Numbered from the stretch's first letter, positions 35,832 to 45,669 are shown. The stretch is 64,000 bases of DNA from Flavobacterium branchiicola (GCF_018383905.1 NZ_JAGYWA010000004.1:310001-374000), one strand, 5' to 3'. Notes: generated by a model from the letters alone, not told the origin. Program-made: numbers and translations.

Positions 35832-37241
35832 ATGAAAACACTATATAAAATAGGAATGCTTTTGCTTACCGGAACGATCATGACATCATGCGTGGTAGGA
35901 AAAAAATATTCCCGAACAGATTTAAAAGCTCCTGAAAAATACCGTGAAGAAGTTGCGGTAACAGGAGACACGGTTTTACTTCCGTGGAAAAGTTATTACA
36001 AAGATCCGCTTTTGGTAGGATTGATTGAAAAAGCACTTGTCAAAAACAATGAAGTAATCATTGCCATGAAGAGTATGGAACAGCTCGATCTCAGCTATAA
36101 ACAAGCCAAACTATCGTTATTACCCACACTGGATTTCGATGCCGGGGCGAGCCGTTCTTATCAATCTAAAAACTCTTTAAACGGATCGTTGAGTGCTCAG
36201 TTTATTGGTAAAGATTATATGGATGATTACAATGCAAATCTTCGTTTATCTTGGGAAGTTGATATTTGGGGAAAAGCCGCCATGCAGAAAAGAGATGCAA
36301 AAGCAGCATATTTTAGTCAGAAAGAAAATCTTTCGGCATTAAAAACCCGAATTATTGTTCAGGTAGCACAATCGTATTACAATCTTTTAGGTTTAGACGA
36401 GCAGCTTAAAATTGCTGAGAAAAATATCGAATTGAGTAATAATACTTTAAGTATGATGCAATTGCAATACAATTCGGGATCAGTAAGTTCTTTGGCAGTA
36501 AATCAGACCGAAGCCCAAAAGAAAACGGCCGAATTGTTGGTTCCTTTAGCAAAAGCGAATATTGCGGTTCAGGAAAATGCGTTACAGATTCTATGTGGAG
36601 AATATCCGGATAAAATTGAAAGAGCCGGAAATATTGATGCTGCGAATGTTTCGGTTTTATTTCCAACCGGAATTCCTGCTTCGCTTTTAAGCAGAAGGCC
36701 AGATGTAAAAGCAAGCGAATATGCAGTTATGTCTGCAAACGCAAAAACGGGATTAGCAAAAGCAACCATGTATCCAACTTTAAGTTTGAGCCCGTCAATT
36801 GGAGTAAATTCATTTGAATTTGAGAATTGGTTTAATTTTCCGGGTTCTGTTACCAAAGCAATTGCAGCCAATTTAGCACAACCGATTTTCAGAAAAAAAG
36901 AATTACGAACAGCTTATGAAGTAGCAGTTATAGAACAAGAAAAAGCGGTTGTTCAGTTCAAGCAATCTTTTATTACAGCGGTTGGAGAAGTTAACGACGC
37001 CATGTCAAGATTGAAATATGCAGACGAGCGCATTATTTTAGCCGAAGAGAAAGCGCAGTCTTTAGAAAAAGCAACTTCTGATGCTTCCTTGCTTTACAAA
37101 AGCGGAATGGCAAATTATCTGGAAGTAATTGCAGCTCAAAACGGTGCACTTCAAAATGATTTGGATGTTGTAACAATTAAACTTGAAAAACTAAATGCTG
37201 CAATTAATTTATATCGTGCTTTAGGGGGAGGAGTAGAGTAG
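35832..37241 (+). CDS. Outer membrane efflux channel (NodT/TolC family lipoprotein)
   Basis: The 469-residue protein begins with a lipoprotein signal (lipobox TIMTSC, Cys near residue 20) and has two repeats of the outer membrane efflux fold with long amphipathic helices (for example LKTRIIVQVAQSYYNLLGLDEQLKIAEKN and a later matching repeat). NodT-family markers RRPDV and YEVAVIEQEKAVVQFKQSF are present. It starts 2 bp after the pump gene and completes the tripartite export complex through the outer membrane. The last codons overlap a short 8-bp tandem repeat. Confidence 0.93.
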   Translation: MKTLYKIGMLLLTGTIMTSCVVGKKYSRTDLKAPEKYREEVAVTGDTVLLPWKSYYKDPLLVGLIEKALVKNNEVIIAMKSMEQLDLSYKQAKLSLLPTLDFDAGASRSYQSKNSLNGSLSAQFIGKDYMDDYNANLRLSWEVDIWGKAAMQKRDAKAAYFSQKENLSALKTRIIVQVAQSYYNLLGLDEQLKIAEKNIELSNNTLSMMQLQYNSGSVSSLAVNQTEAQKKTAELLVPLAKANIAVQENALQILCGEYPDKIERAGNIDAANVSVLFPTGIPASLLSRRPDVKASEYAVMSANAKTGLAKATMYPTLSLSPSIGVNSFEFENWFNFPGSVTKAIAANLAQPIFRKKELRTAYEVAVIEQEKAVVQFKQSFITAVGEVNDAMSRLKYADERIILAEEKAQSLEKATSDASLLYKSGMANYLEVIAAQNGALQNDLDVVTIKLEKLNAAINLYRALGGGVE

Positions 37242-37260
37242 CAGAGTAGCAGAGTAGCAG
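37235..37260 (+). repeat. 8-bp tandem repeat at the end of the efflux channel gene
   Basis: The unit AGAGTAGC occurs three times plus two bases, beginning within the last codons and covering the stop of the outer membrane factor gene. Confidence 0.75.
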
Positions 37261-37270
37261 TAAAATTTAT

Positions 37271-37317
37271 ATTCACCATTTTCTGTAAGTGATTACAAGG
37301 ATGGTGAATTTTTATTT
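37271..37317 (+). terminator. Terminator of the RND efflux operon
   Basis: ATTCACCAT (37271-37279) pairs with ATGGTGAAT (37301-37309); inside, TGTAA pairs with TTACA over a 4-nt loop. TTTTTATTT follows. It lies 30 bp past the last efflux gene. Confidence 0.8.
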
Positions 37318-37611
37318 CATTTATAGCTTCTTTAATATTTGTGGACTAAATGGGTGTTAATTTTATTTTTGTAGACCACTTTCGAAGTGTATTTTCGGAT
37401 TCCAATAAACAATTAATTGACCTTTTTTCATAAAAAATGTCTTGTTTTTTTGTGGCAAAATGGAAGGCTACTGCATTTTTCACTTAAAAGAAAAATAATT
37501 CTTAGAAGTCTATTTCTAGCTAATCTGTTACAAATTATGATTGTAATTTGAATAATCAATCTTATAAAAATTAAAAAATAATTGTTGTGCTTATTTTAAA
37601 GGAGCGAGAAA

Positions 37612-37769
37612 AAAAAATAGGAATAATGCCATTTTAGAGTTTGAAAAAGAATCTATCGAGAGGATTAAATAAAAAAAGGAAGGTGTTCTACACCTTCCTT
37701 TTTTTGTGGGCTTGACGGGATTACAATCGAACACTTAATTCCTATTTTAATGTTTATAGATAAGGTTGA
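37612..37769. repeat. ssrA 3'-end remnant B (candidate hybrid attachment site)
   Basis: Left part and core (37612-37734) resemble 49961-50073, the flank and 3' end of the real ssrA, at about 85-90 percent by eye, including the GGAAGGTGT hairpin with T-run and GTGGGCTTGACGGGATTACAATCGAAC. The right part (37720-37769) resembles remnant A instead. A junction with one arm like each neighbour is what tandem integration at ssrA would produce. Confidence 0.62.
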
Positions 37770-37911
37770 AAAAAAGGTGTAATCCTTTATCTTTAAAGGG
37801 TTTTGTTAAGGTTTTTTTTAGATTTTTTAAGCCGTGTTGCCTTTTATTCTTTTAGTTAGTTTTGCTAGAATTGATGTTACTATTTAGTTCAAGATGATAG
37901 AAAATTAGAGA

Positions 37912-37934
37912 TTAAGGTGTTCGATAGTCGAACT
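37912..37934 (+). repeat. Direct repeat, left copy, flanking the hsd operon
   Basis: TTAAGGTGTTCGAT (first 14 bases) is repeated exactly at 49886-49899, on the other side of the operon; the following bases (AGTCGAACT here, TCTCGTCAACT there) are similar. The sequence resembles the T-arm segment GTTCGATTCCCG of ssrA. Confidence 0.55.
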
Positions 37935-38077
37935 CCTTTAGAAAGCTATTTTTTTGGTTTGCAATAAATGTAAACGTTAGCTAATTCTTCTTAATTTATG
38001 CCTATTAATGAATGATAAAATTATTTTACTTCATTTCATTAGACAAAATATTCAGTATCTCGTATTAAGAATACCTT

Positions 38078-41000
38078 TTAAATGCTAAGAATTCTCTTCA
38101 AAGTATCCTGCATAGCTATTCTAAAAGCATCATCTTGAGTTACTTTCTTGTATAGATTAAGCTCCATCTTACGTTGTTGTGCCATCACATCATCAAATAT
38201 TTTTTTGAAGGCTATTTCCCTATTTTGAATATCTGCATTTTCAGAATATTTTTCTACGAAATCTGGATGTGCTTGAATATTTTTAGCTAAACTGACAAAT
38301 TTGACTCTTTGATCTTCAGGTGTTGCTTCCCAACCTTGAAACCACTTTTCATTGAAACTATTAATGATTAAATCCAGTGGATTCTCATCCTTATCGCTCC
38401 CGTGCGCACCTCTTGGGTTCGGATTTTGTGGATCAAGTTCCGTTTCAGAATCATCCAAACTTATTATTGTATTTAATTTGACACGTTCTAGACCATAAGT
38501 TGATAAATCAACGGAGTTTAGAAGTTCATCTAAAGCATCTATGCTCGTATCGACAATTATCAACTTAGGTATTAAAAATTTTAAAAACCAAAATAGCTTT
38601 TCCCAATTCACAACTTCGTAAGGCAAAATAGAAGCCATTTGACCATATATTTTGACAAACTGTTTTGCTTTGATTTTAAAATCAGCTTTTTCACTGTCTT
38701 CTAATTCCAATTGTAAATTGAAGCGATCAGCTGCTAAATCAATTATTGGACTTAAAAATTGCGCGTCTACCTTTTTAAAATATTTATCTACAAAATCTTC
38801 TACTTCGCTCCATTCATAAACTCCAACATTATCTAAAACAGCTTTAATTTCGTGCAACACATTTACATCTGTGGCTTTGTTTAACGATGTTGCCGTATAG
38901 AATGGATCAAAAGCATCCTTCATATCTTCTGAAGAATTGAAAAAATCAAGAACAAATAAATCCTCTGTTTTCTTTCCTAATTTATTAGCTGAACGATTCA
39001 ATCTTGATAATGCCTGAACAGCCAAAACACCTTGTAGTTTTTTATCAACGTACATTGCGGTTAATTTAGGTTGGTCAAATCCAGTTAAATATTTGTTGGC
39101 AACAACCAAAATTTTGTATTCATCGCTATCAAACCTGTCTTTTGTATCTTTTTCCGCAAAACCATTAATACTTTCTTCTGTATATTCTATTCCGTCAATT
39201 GTTTTTTTGCCTGAAAAGGCAATTACCACTTTAAAAGGATTTCCTTTTTCTTTTAGTATTTTTTGAATAGCGAAGAAGTATTTTATTGATGATATGATAC
39301 TTTGTGTGACTACCATTGCTTTAGCTTTCCCTTTGAGTCTTTTGGTATTAACAATTTTACTGATAAAATGATCAACAATAATATCGGCTTTGATAGCAAT
39401 GGTTTGCTTATCCTGCTCTACAAATGCCCGTAATTTTTTTTGAGCTTTTTTGGTATCAAATAATGGATTATCCTCTATTGATTTTTCAATCTCGTAGTAA
39501 CTTTTGTATGTGGTATAATTAGCTAGAACATCCAAAATGAATCCTTCTTCGATTGCCTGTTTCATTGAATATAAATGAAATGGCTTAAATTTTCCATCTT
39601 CTTGTTGTACTCCAAACTTTTCAAGAGTATTTGATTTAGGAGTAGCTGTAAAGGCTAAATAAGAAGCGTTTTTACTCATCTTACGTGAACGCATTATTTC
39701 GATAATCTTATCTTGAGGATCTTCACTTTCTTCTTCATTATTACTTCCCATAGCACGATTCATATTATCTGCTGCAGAACCACTTTGGCTACTGTGAGCT
39801 TCATCAATAATTACAGCAAAACGTTTATCGCTTAAATCTGCAATTCCATCTACAATAAAGGGAAATTTTTGAATAGTAGTAATTATAATTCTTTTACCGC
39901 TTTCTAAATTTTCTTTTAATTCTTTAGAAGAATAAGCTGGAGCAACAATATTTTTTACTTCCGAGAATTCCTTGATATTTTCGCGTAATTGTTTATCTAG
40001 CAATCTTCTATCTGTAACTAGAATTACAGAATCAAAAAGTGGGTTTGTTAAACCTTTGCTTCCTGGTGTAGTTTCACTTTCCGGATACGTTTCTATTAGT
40101 TGATAAGCTGCCCAAGTAATAGAGTTTGATTTTCCTGAACCTGCCGAGTGTTGAATTAAGTATGTTTGTCCAACTCCATATTTACTGGCATCTGCGATTA
40201 ATTTGCGTACCACATTCATTTGATGGTAACGAGGAAAAAATAAACTCTTTTTATTAAGAGGATCATTTTCTTTGCCATCAAAACGAACAAAGTGCTGAAT
40301 AATATTGGCTAAACTTTCGCGCGTCAAAACTTCATCCCATAAATATGATGTTTTATGTCCAAATGGATTTGGAGGATTTCCTTTTCCGTAGTTATGCCCT
40401 AAATTGAAAGGTAGAAAGAAAGTGTTCGCACCATCTAGTTTTGTTGTCATATAAACTTCATCTGTATCAACTGCGAAGTGTACAATACAGCGACCAAAGT
40501 TTAATAATGGTTGTGTTATGTCTCTTTTGGTTTTGTATTGGTTTTGCCCATGAACTTTAGCATTTTGACCTGTCCAATGATTTTTGAGTTCCATTGTAGC
40601 CAAAGGAATACCATTTACAAATATCACCATATCGATTTCTTCCCTCTGATTAAGTAAAGAATACCTAATTTGTCGAGACACACTAAATTCATTATTTTCG
40701 AAATTAGCTTTAGCAGATGCGCTACTGCTGGCTAAAGGCAAGACATATAATAATGTAAAATGAGCATCATCAACCTCTAACCCTTTACGAAGCAAACGTA
40801 AGATGCCATATTTTTTTACCAAACGATCAAAACGCTCCAGAATTTTTAGTTTCCAGTCATTTTGTTTTTGAAGTTTTGCAAGTTCTTCTGGTTGTGTCGT
40901 TTCTAAAAAATGCCAAAAACGAACTTCATCAATAGCGTATTTTGTATTGAAATCTGAAGCATACCCAATATAATAGCCATTACCGGAACGATACAATTCT

Positions 41001-41107
41001 GTTCGGTCTTGAATATTTCCTTCTTGCTTTAAATCTTCTAAACAAGAACCTGTAAGTTTTTTTTCTATGGCTGATTCTAATGCTTGTTCGTTTGTTTGGC
41101 TAGGCAT
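38078..41107 (-). CDS. hsdR: Type I restriction enzyme R subunit
   Basis: The 1009-residue protein is a standard HsdR. The N-terminal nuclease of PD-(D/E)xK type is seen with D159 in EEIDMVIF and E173/K175 in MELKN. The SF2 motor follows, with Walker A SAGSGKS at 321-327, DEAH at 435-438, the SAT-like motif AFTATPKS and motif VI near ALSRLNR. A helical C-terminal domain binds the methylase core. It would translocate and cut unmodified DNA such as phage DNA. It is the last gene of a six-gene minus-strand operon and overlaps the DUF262-DUF1524 gene by 8 bp, so these are translationally coupled. Confidence 0.95.
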   Translation of the reverse strand: MPSQTNEQALESAIEKKLTGSCLEDLKQEGNIQDRTELYRSGNGYYIGYASDFNTKYAIDEVRFWHFLETTQPEELAKLQKQNDWKLKILERFDRLVKKYGILRLLRKGLEVDDAHFTLLYVLPLASSSASAKANFENNEFSVSRQIRYSLLNQREEIDMVIFVNGIPLATMELKNHWTGQNAKVHGQNQYKTKRDITQPLLNFGRCIVHFAVDTDEVYMTTKLDGANTFFLPFNLGHNYGKGNPPNPFGHKTSYLWDEVLTRESLANIIQHFVRFDGKENDPLNKKSLFFPRYHQMNVVRKLIADASKYGVGQTYLIQHSAGSGKSNSITWAAYQLIETYPESETTPGSKGLTNPLFDSVILVTDRRLLDKQLRENIKEFSEVKNIVAPAYSSKELKENLESGKRIIITTIQKFPFIVDGIADLSDKRFAVIIDEAHSSQSGSAADNMNRAMGSNNEEESEDPQDKIIEIMRSRKMSKNASYLAFTATPKSNTLEKFGVQQEDGKFKPFHLYSMKQAIEEGFILDVLANYTTYKSYYEIEKSIEDNPLFDTKKAQKKLRAFVEQDKQTIAIKADIIVDHFISKIVNTKRLKGKAKAMVVTQSIISSIKYFFAIQKILKEKGNPFKVVIAFSGKKTIDGIEYTEESINGFAEKDTKDRFDSDEYKILVVANKYLTGFDQPKLTAMYVDKKLQGVLAVQALSRLNRSANKLGKKTEDLFVLDFFNSSEDMKDAFDPFYTATSLNKATDVNVLHEIKAVLDNVGVYEWSEVEDFVDKYFKKVDAQFLSPIIDLAADRFNLQLELEDSEKADFKIKAKQFVKIYGQMASILPYEVVNWEKLFWFLKFLIPKLIIVDTSIDALDELLNSVDLSTYGLERVKLNTIISLDDSETELDPQNPNPRGAHGSDKDENPLDLIINSFNEKWFQGWEATPEDQRVKFVSLAKNIQAHPDFVEKYSENADIQNREIAFKKIFDDVMAQQRKMELNLYKKVTQDDAFRIAMQDTLKRILSI

Positions 41108-43043
41108 TGTTGTAATGTTTTATTATTTTTTGAATCATTTTTTCTTCATGTATTCCAATTTCAGTCGTACTCCAATCTAAATCAAAACTTTTAAAAATAT
41201 AAAAAGATTTCAACGTGTCAAAAGAATCTCCCTTTTCATTAAACATAGAACGTTTTACATTTACAGATTTATTACTGTATTCTGAATTTTGCGCTACACT
41301 TAAAAGAACCAAATTTCCAAATGAATGTAAAATAGCATCATCAATTTTTGGATGTTGAACTTTGTTTTCAGGGTCTTGAGGATAAATGTGTTCTACAGAA
41401 TTTTTAGACATAATTCTAAAATTATTAAATTTTTCAGTTTTATCAAACTCCCAATTTTTCCAGAGTATATATTCTAATTTCTGGAACCAATAATGTTTAA
41501 ACTTTGTTCCTAAACTTGATTCTAAATATGATTTTATATTAAAATCTTGTCGATTAATTGATTTGTTTTCAAGTAACTCCCAAGACAATTCCTTATCCGT
41601 AGTGCTTTTTGTAGTTGAAAAAACATTATCAATACTTTCTAAATAATCTAAATGTGTTCTTTCTGTTGGAGATAAATTAGCATGATTTTTTAAAAGATAG
41701 CCCAAATAAGTTGTAAGCCAGTATTGCCTTAAATAGTCTCCTGTAAAATACAAAACACTTTGCAACATCAGGCTTGAAGATTTTTCATATTTCGACCTAC
41801 TATAATAACTTTCTTGATTTCTATTGATGTTAACTAATTCTAATGATTCCGTTTTTGTGTCAACATCAGTTATCCATTTTACTATGTATTTGTCAAATAG
41901 ATATCTTACTTCCCAAAGCAAAAGAATAAAACGTTTTATTTCATCAGGATTATTTCGATCTTCAAGTTTTTTGAATATTTCAATTATCCTTGACACATGA
42001 AATGTTCCGTCAAAATCTTCAATTCCTTCTTTTCTTAAATGAATTCGATAAGTATGTAAAAGTAATTGACCAAAATTTATGATAGATCTACAATAAATTT
42101 CATCTGAATTTCTTTTTTCTTCACTTAAGACAATTTTCTTTGGAGACTGGTATTGCGGAATTGAGTTTAAATCTAAATTATCAATTGAAAATATAGTTGT
42201 ATTTGAATCAGGATTCTCAAAATCATTTTCATATTTAAAAATAGAATCATCAAATTCAACTAGTTTTTCAAAGTATATCTTACTCCAATCGGAAGATGGA
42301 AATGAAGTTCTGGCATTTCTTTCAAAAAAATTATTCATGTTTTCACATGTTTCCCAAATTTTCCCAAATTTAACTTTATGATCAATAAGACTTAATAGAT
42401 TTGCTTTTACAATATCTGTTTGCTCTAATTGAACACCAGCACTATTAATAGTAGAAAACAATTTGTTTAAATCGGTATTTTTTGAAGTTGTATTCTTGAT
42501 CAATTTTACATTCGTATAGATATAATTGCCAAATGATTCTATTTTATTTTCAGGGATCTGTTTCATATATCCATTAATAAAAACCAATGCTGTAGCAATA
42601 TTTTTTAAATATGGATATTCAATTATTAATTTACTGTCGTAAATTTTCTTAGAAACAGATTCATCCAAAAGTAAGGACTCTAGAAATTCGCTCACTTCTT
42701 TTCTTATTTCAAATCCTAATCGTAATTGCTTATCCTTTTTTAAGAATTTTGCGATATGAGAGTGAGGACTAATGCTATTTATTACAAAAGATATTAACCA
42801 AAGTGTAGTAAATCGTTGCTGACCATCTATTAATTCTGCATGATATTCTTCTTCTTTAGTTAAAAAGTTACTCACGTAATATATAGCATCTTTTGATTGT
42901 AGAAAAGTAGAATAAAAATCATCTAATATTTTTTTTAACTGCTCATCACCCCATACATATGGCCTTTGGTAAGTAGGTATTGAAAAATTATAATTTTCAA
43001 GGGATTCTAAACTAACTATTTCTGTTTTAAATTTAGTATCCAT
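41100..43043 (-). CDS. DUF262-DUF1524 (GmrSD-like) putative nuclease
   Basis: The 647-residue protein has an N-terminal DUF262 domain with PTYQRPYVW and the nucleotide-binding/hydrolysis motif IDGQQR at 72-77. The C-terminal DUF1524 domain shows the His-Me finger signature: SVEHIYPQ (His552) followed by FGNLVLL (Asn577) and a Lys/Asn-rich end. This matches GmrSD-type (type IV) restriction proteins, which cut modified phage DNA with NTP hydrolysis; several other phage-defence proteins share the same pair of domains. It overlaps both neighbours (11 bp with the upstream DUF262 gene, 8 bp with hsdR). Its role could be an independent restriction activity using the same operon, or a modification-sensing partner for the type I complex. 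Confidence 0.85.
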   Translation of the reverse strand: MDTKFKTEIVSLESLENYNFSIPTYQRPYVWGDEQLKKILDDFYSTFLQSKDAIYYVSNFLTKEEEYHAELIDGQQRFTTLWLISFVINSISPHSHIAKFLKKDKQLRLGFEIRKEVSEFLESLLLDESVSKKIYDSKLIIEYPYLKNIATALVFINGYMKQIPENKIESFGNYIYTNVKLIKNTTSKNTDLNKLFSTINSAGVQLEQTDIVKANLLSLIDHKVKFGKIWETCENMNNFFERNARTSFPSSDWSKIYFEKLVEFDDSIFKYENDFENPDSNTTIFSIDNLDLNSIPQYQSPKKIVLSEEKRNSDEIYCRSIINFGQLLLHTYRIHLRKEGIEDFDGTFHVSRIIEIFKKLEDRNNPDEIKRFILLLWEVRYLFDKYIVKWITDVDTKTESLELVNINRNQESYYSRSKYEKSSSLMLQSVLYFTGDYLRQYWLTTYLGYLLKNHANLSPTERTHLDYLESIDNVFSTTKSTTDKELSWELLENKSINRQDFNIKSYLESSLGTKFKHYWFQKLEYILWKNWEFDKTEKFNNFRIMSKNSVEHIYPQDPENKVQHPKIDDAILHSFGNLVLLSVAQNSEYSNKSVNVKRSMFNEKGDSFDTLKSFYIFKSFDLDWSTTEIGIHEEKMIQKIIKHYNNA

Positions 43044-44466
43044 TTTTTTTCTTATTTATCATTAATGCTATTACTTCCATTAATTTTTTATCAAAATTTT
43101 TCGGTTTGTCTTTAAAATATTCTATGGTTTCAAAATCAGTAAAATATCTTTTTAACGTTTTGATGTGTTTTCCTTTAGAAGTTGCATCTTCTAAGTTTTC
43201 ATTATTTAATGTGTAAGTAAATTTTTTTAGATATAGAAACAATTCGTCAGGTGTAAACACTTCCAATATATTGTCAATAAATTGGTTGTCATACACAAAT
43301 TTAAATACACTATCTTCTCTCACATTTCTAGCGTGTGAAACTCGCAATGAATATATCATTCGGTATAACCATAAGGAAGCCTCAAATAATCTATGAAAAC
43401 CAAATCTACTTACATAAGCGATTGTAGCCATTTCAAATAGCTCTTTTAAAAATAAGGTACCATCATAACCATGTATTACTTTATTTCTAAATTCATAAAA
43501 AGCATCGTCTATTCTATGATCATTTATTTTACCAAATAGTATCTCTTGCAAATGAATATAATCATTTATATAATCGAGAGTGTTGTTACCATTTGCCAAT
43601 GGCTGTTTTAGTTGCTTATAAGAGCTCTCATGCATTTGAAGTAATCTGCCATCTTCATTTTTAACAGCACTATAATAATAGGATATATCGAATGTATTGT
43701 TCGTTTTTAGGGTATACTCATCAATAATTGCATTTTTTATTCCTCTATTGTCTCTGTAAAATGGGAATTGTTTCCATTTTCTATTGTCCCAAAAACGCAT
43801 TTTAGTTAACAGTTGTACTACATATTCTACCTTGTTACTGTCAATTGTTTCCCATCTTCGTGCTTGATAATTAATTGTTTTTTTACAATTAATAGCCCTT
43901 AAATGATGTGCTTTTAAAATGTCACTTCCATCTAAACGAACACCACCTGTGTTTTGCGTTTCAAAAAAAGTATAGGCTAAATCTTCTGTAGGTGTTACAA
44001 TGAGAGTAACATTAATTATATTAAAATCTATATAGTCAAAAACATCAAAATCCCGATAGTCAAATATATCTTTATCATTTATACTTTTTAAATAGGATAA
44101 ATTATAGTTTATATTTTCTATACTGATTCCTGATGAATAGGTTATACCTGTTTTTGCATTGGGGTGTTTTATTTTTTGCAAAAGTAAAGAAGTAGTGATT
44201 CTCTGTTGACCATCAATAATTTTTAAAAAATTTCCATCTTGATGCAAAATAATACTACCTAAATAGTACATAGGTTTTTCATGTATTTCAGAAGAATTAT
44301 GTTCTATAATGCTATCTAATAATTGATTAATTTGTTTTTCTTTCCAAATATAAGGGCGTTGATATTCCGGAATATGCAATTGACCTTTTATATCTGTGCT
44401 TGGAATTGCATTAATATTTGAATTCAGTAATTCTTGGAGCGTACAACTAACAACTTTTATTTCCAT
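43033..44466 (-). CDS. DUF262 protein without a nuclease domain
   Basis: The 477-residue protein starts with a DUF262 domain: IPEYQRPYIW (about 32-41) and IIDGQQR (83-89), the ParB-like/NTPase motif of GmrS. The C-terminal half is helical and has no HIYPQ or equivalent DUF1524 motif, so no nuclease is apparent. It overlaps the next gene, a complete DUF262-DUF1524 protein, by 11 bp. The arrangement looks like a regulatory or sensor paralogue next to an active one, or a split in which the nuclease is shared. I do not know of a described function for the DUF262-only form in this setting. Confidence 0.8.
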   Translation of the reverse strand: MEIKVVSCTLQELLNSNINAIPSTDIKGQLHIPEYQRPYIWKEKQINQLLDSIIEHNSSEIHEKPMYYLGSIILHQDGNFLKIIDGQQRITTSLLLQKIKHPNAKTGITYSSGISIENINYNLSYLKSINDKDIFDYRDFDVFDYIDFNIINVTLIVTPTEDLAYTFFETQNTGGVRLDGSDILKAHHLRAINCKKTINYQARRWETIDSNKVEYVVQLLTKMRFWDNRKWKQFPFYRDNRGIKNAIIDEYTLKTNNTFDISYYYSAVKNEDGRLLQMHESSYKQLKQPLANGNNTLDYINDYIHLQEILFGKINDHRIDDAFYEFRNKVIHGYDGTLFLKELFEMATIAYVSRFGFHRLFEASLWLYRMIYSLRVSHARNVREDSVFKFVYDNQFIDNILEVFTPDELFLYLKKFTYTLNNENLEDATSKGKHIKTLKRYFTDFETIEYFKDKPKNFDKKLMEVIALMINKKKNGY

Positions 44467-44507
44467 TTTTAATTCTTTAACTAAATTTATAAATTAAGTT
44501 TATAAAT

Positions 44508-45653
44508 TTATTTATTAGGTTTTATGTATAACAACGTTCCATCTGGATATTTTTTTAAATATTCAATTTCTCCATCTGGAAGTTGTAAAATGGTATTTGT
44601 GTCATTAGTTTTGATAAGACTTTCTATAACTTTTTTATATATCCCAATTTTAAATTCGCCTCTACGAAAATATCTTGATGTAATGAAAAGTCTAAATGCA
44701 CTTCCATACTCTTCTGCAAACAACAATAAACGCATAGGTCGTTCTACCCAATAAATTGGATTATTTTTATCTGTTTCGGTATCTAATTCATAAATTGGAT
44801 CATTTTCATCTTGAATTGGAGTGATAATTCCTTCATTTAAAATAGATGTAACTCTATCAAAATCTCCAACCAAATAAAACCACGAGGCATAATGTAATTT
44901 TATCAAAAGTGCAGTATCTTTTCTTTCAGCGCATTTTTTTTCAATCAGGGCATAATTGATAGAAGATTTTATATCTGTAGGAAGCGGTAAAGGACTATGG
45001 TCATTATTGTTTTCAAACTTTGTGCAGACGGGCAAAGCGTAATCAAAACATGGGCGCTCGACAGCATCTATTTGTTCCATAGCATCACTAAGAAAACCAT
45101 ATTTCCCTGATTCTGTTCCTGTCATTGTTCCTTTAGACTCAAATAAACCAATTTTATCTCCTGTTCTATTTAAAACTACAAAATCTGGAGTTTTTCCAGA
45201 TGATTGAATTCCTAGAGTATTGATTGTTTTTTCTTTAGCTAAATCAAAATCAATTATATAAGGAAAATCGAGTCTTTTCGCTACAAAAAGAGCGTTAACG
45301 CCTTGAGCCATTTCACCAATTCGTGTATTTTTTGAAAAATCTCTTAAACGTTTATATCTTGACTCACTAAGTAAAAAGTTTGATGTTGTTGAATCAATAA
45401 AATTTAAATGACTTAACATTGATGCTAATACATCAAAATATAATTCTTTATCTGTTAAATGATAAGAACACAAAGTTCTGGCTGTAGAATATGATAGGTC
45501 AATTATGTCTAAAGAAAAATCTTCCTCAATAATCCTAGAATTTTTATAAAAACAGTCAGGAAAATACTGATTTACTCCTAATGAATATTTTTTTAAATTA
45601 AAACTTCTTTGATAAGGTGGTAGAAATGAATCAATACTTATATCTAGTAACAT
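44508..45653 (-). CDS. Unknown protein with PD-(D/E)xK-like nuclease motif
   Basis: The 381-residue protein is not a family I recognise. A segment reads like the core of a PD-(D/E)xK fold: a helix with a Glu (IGEMAQGVNALFVA, E114), then TPDFVVLN (P156, D157) and GLFESKG (E172, K174), with 14 residues between the Asp and the Glu. Nearby Thr and Gly residues fit the usual beta-hairpin. The N-terminal ~110 residues and the C-terminal ~150 residues have no identifiable domain. It lies between hsdS and the first DUF262 gene, 16 bp after hsdS and 41 bp ahead of DUF262 (minus strand order), so it is cotranscribed. It may be the nuclease partner of the DUF262-only protein, or a separate defence effector. 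This assignment is by motif only. Confidence 0.55.
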   Translation of the reverse strand: MLLDISIDSFLPPYQRSFNLKKYSLGVNQYFPDCFYKNSRIIEEDFSLDIIDLSYSTARTLCSYHLTDKELYFDVLASMLSHLNFIDSTTSNFLLSESRYKRLRDFSKNTRIGEMAQGVNALFVAKRLDFPYIIDFDLAKEKTINTLGIQSSGKTPDFVVLNRTGDKIGLFESKGTMTGTESGKYGFLSDAMEQIDAVERPCFDYALPVCTKFENNNDHSPLPLPTDIKSSINYALIEKKCAERKDTALLIKLHYASWFYLVGDFDRVTSILNEGIITPIQDENDPIYELDTETDKNNPIYWVERPMRLLLFAEEYGSAFRLFITSRYFRRGEFKIGIYKKVIESLIKTNDTNTILQLPDGEIEYLKKYPDGTLLYIKPNK

Positions 45654-45669
45654 ATTTTTTCTTTTTTTC

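Larger units (their letters stand above)
37318..38077. other. Gene-free junction between the efflux operon and the restriction operon
   Basis: About 760 bp of AT-rich DNA without a convincing gene. It holds the ssrA-like remnant B (37612-37769) and a short direct repeat at 37912-37934 that recurs at 49886-49910. It is the left boundary of the hsd island. Confidence 0.6.
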
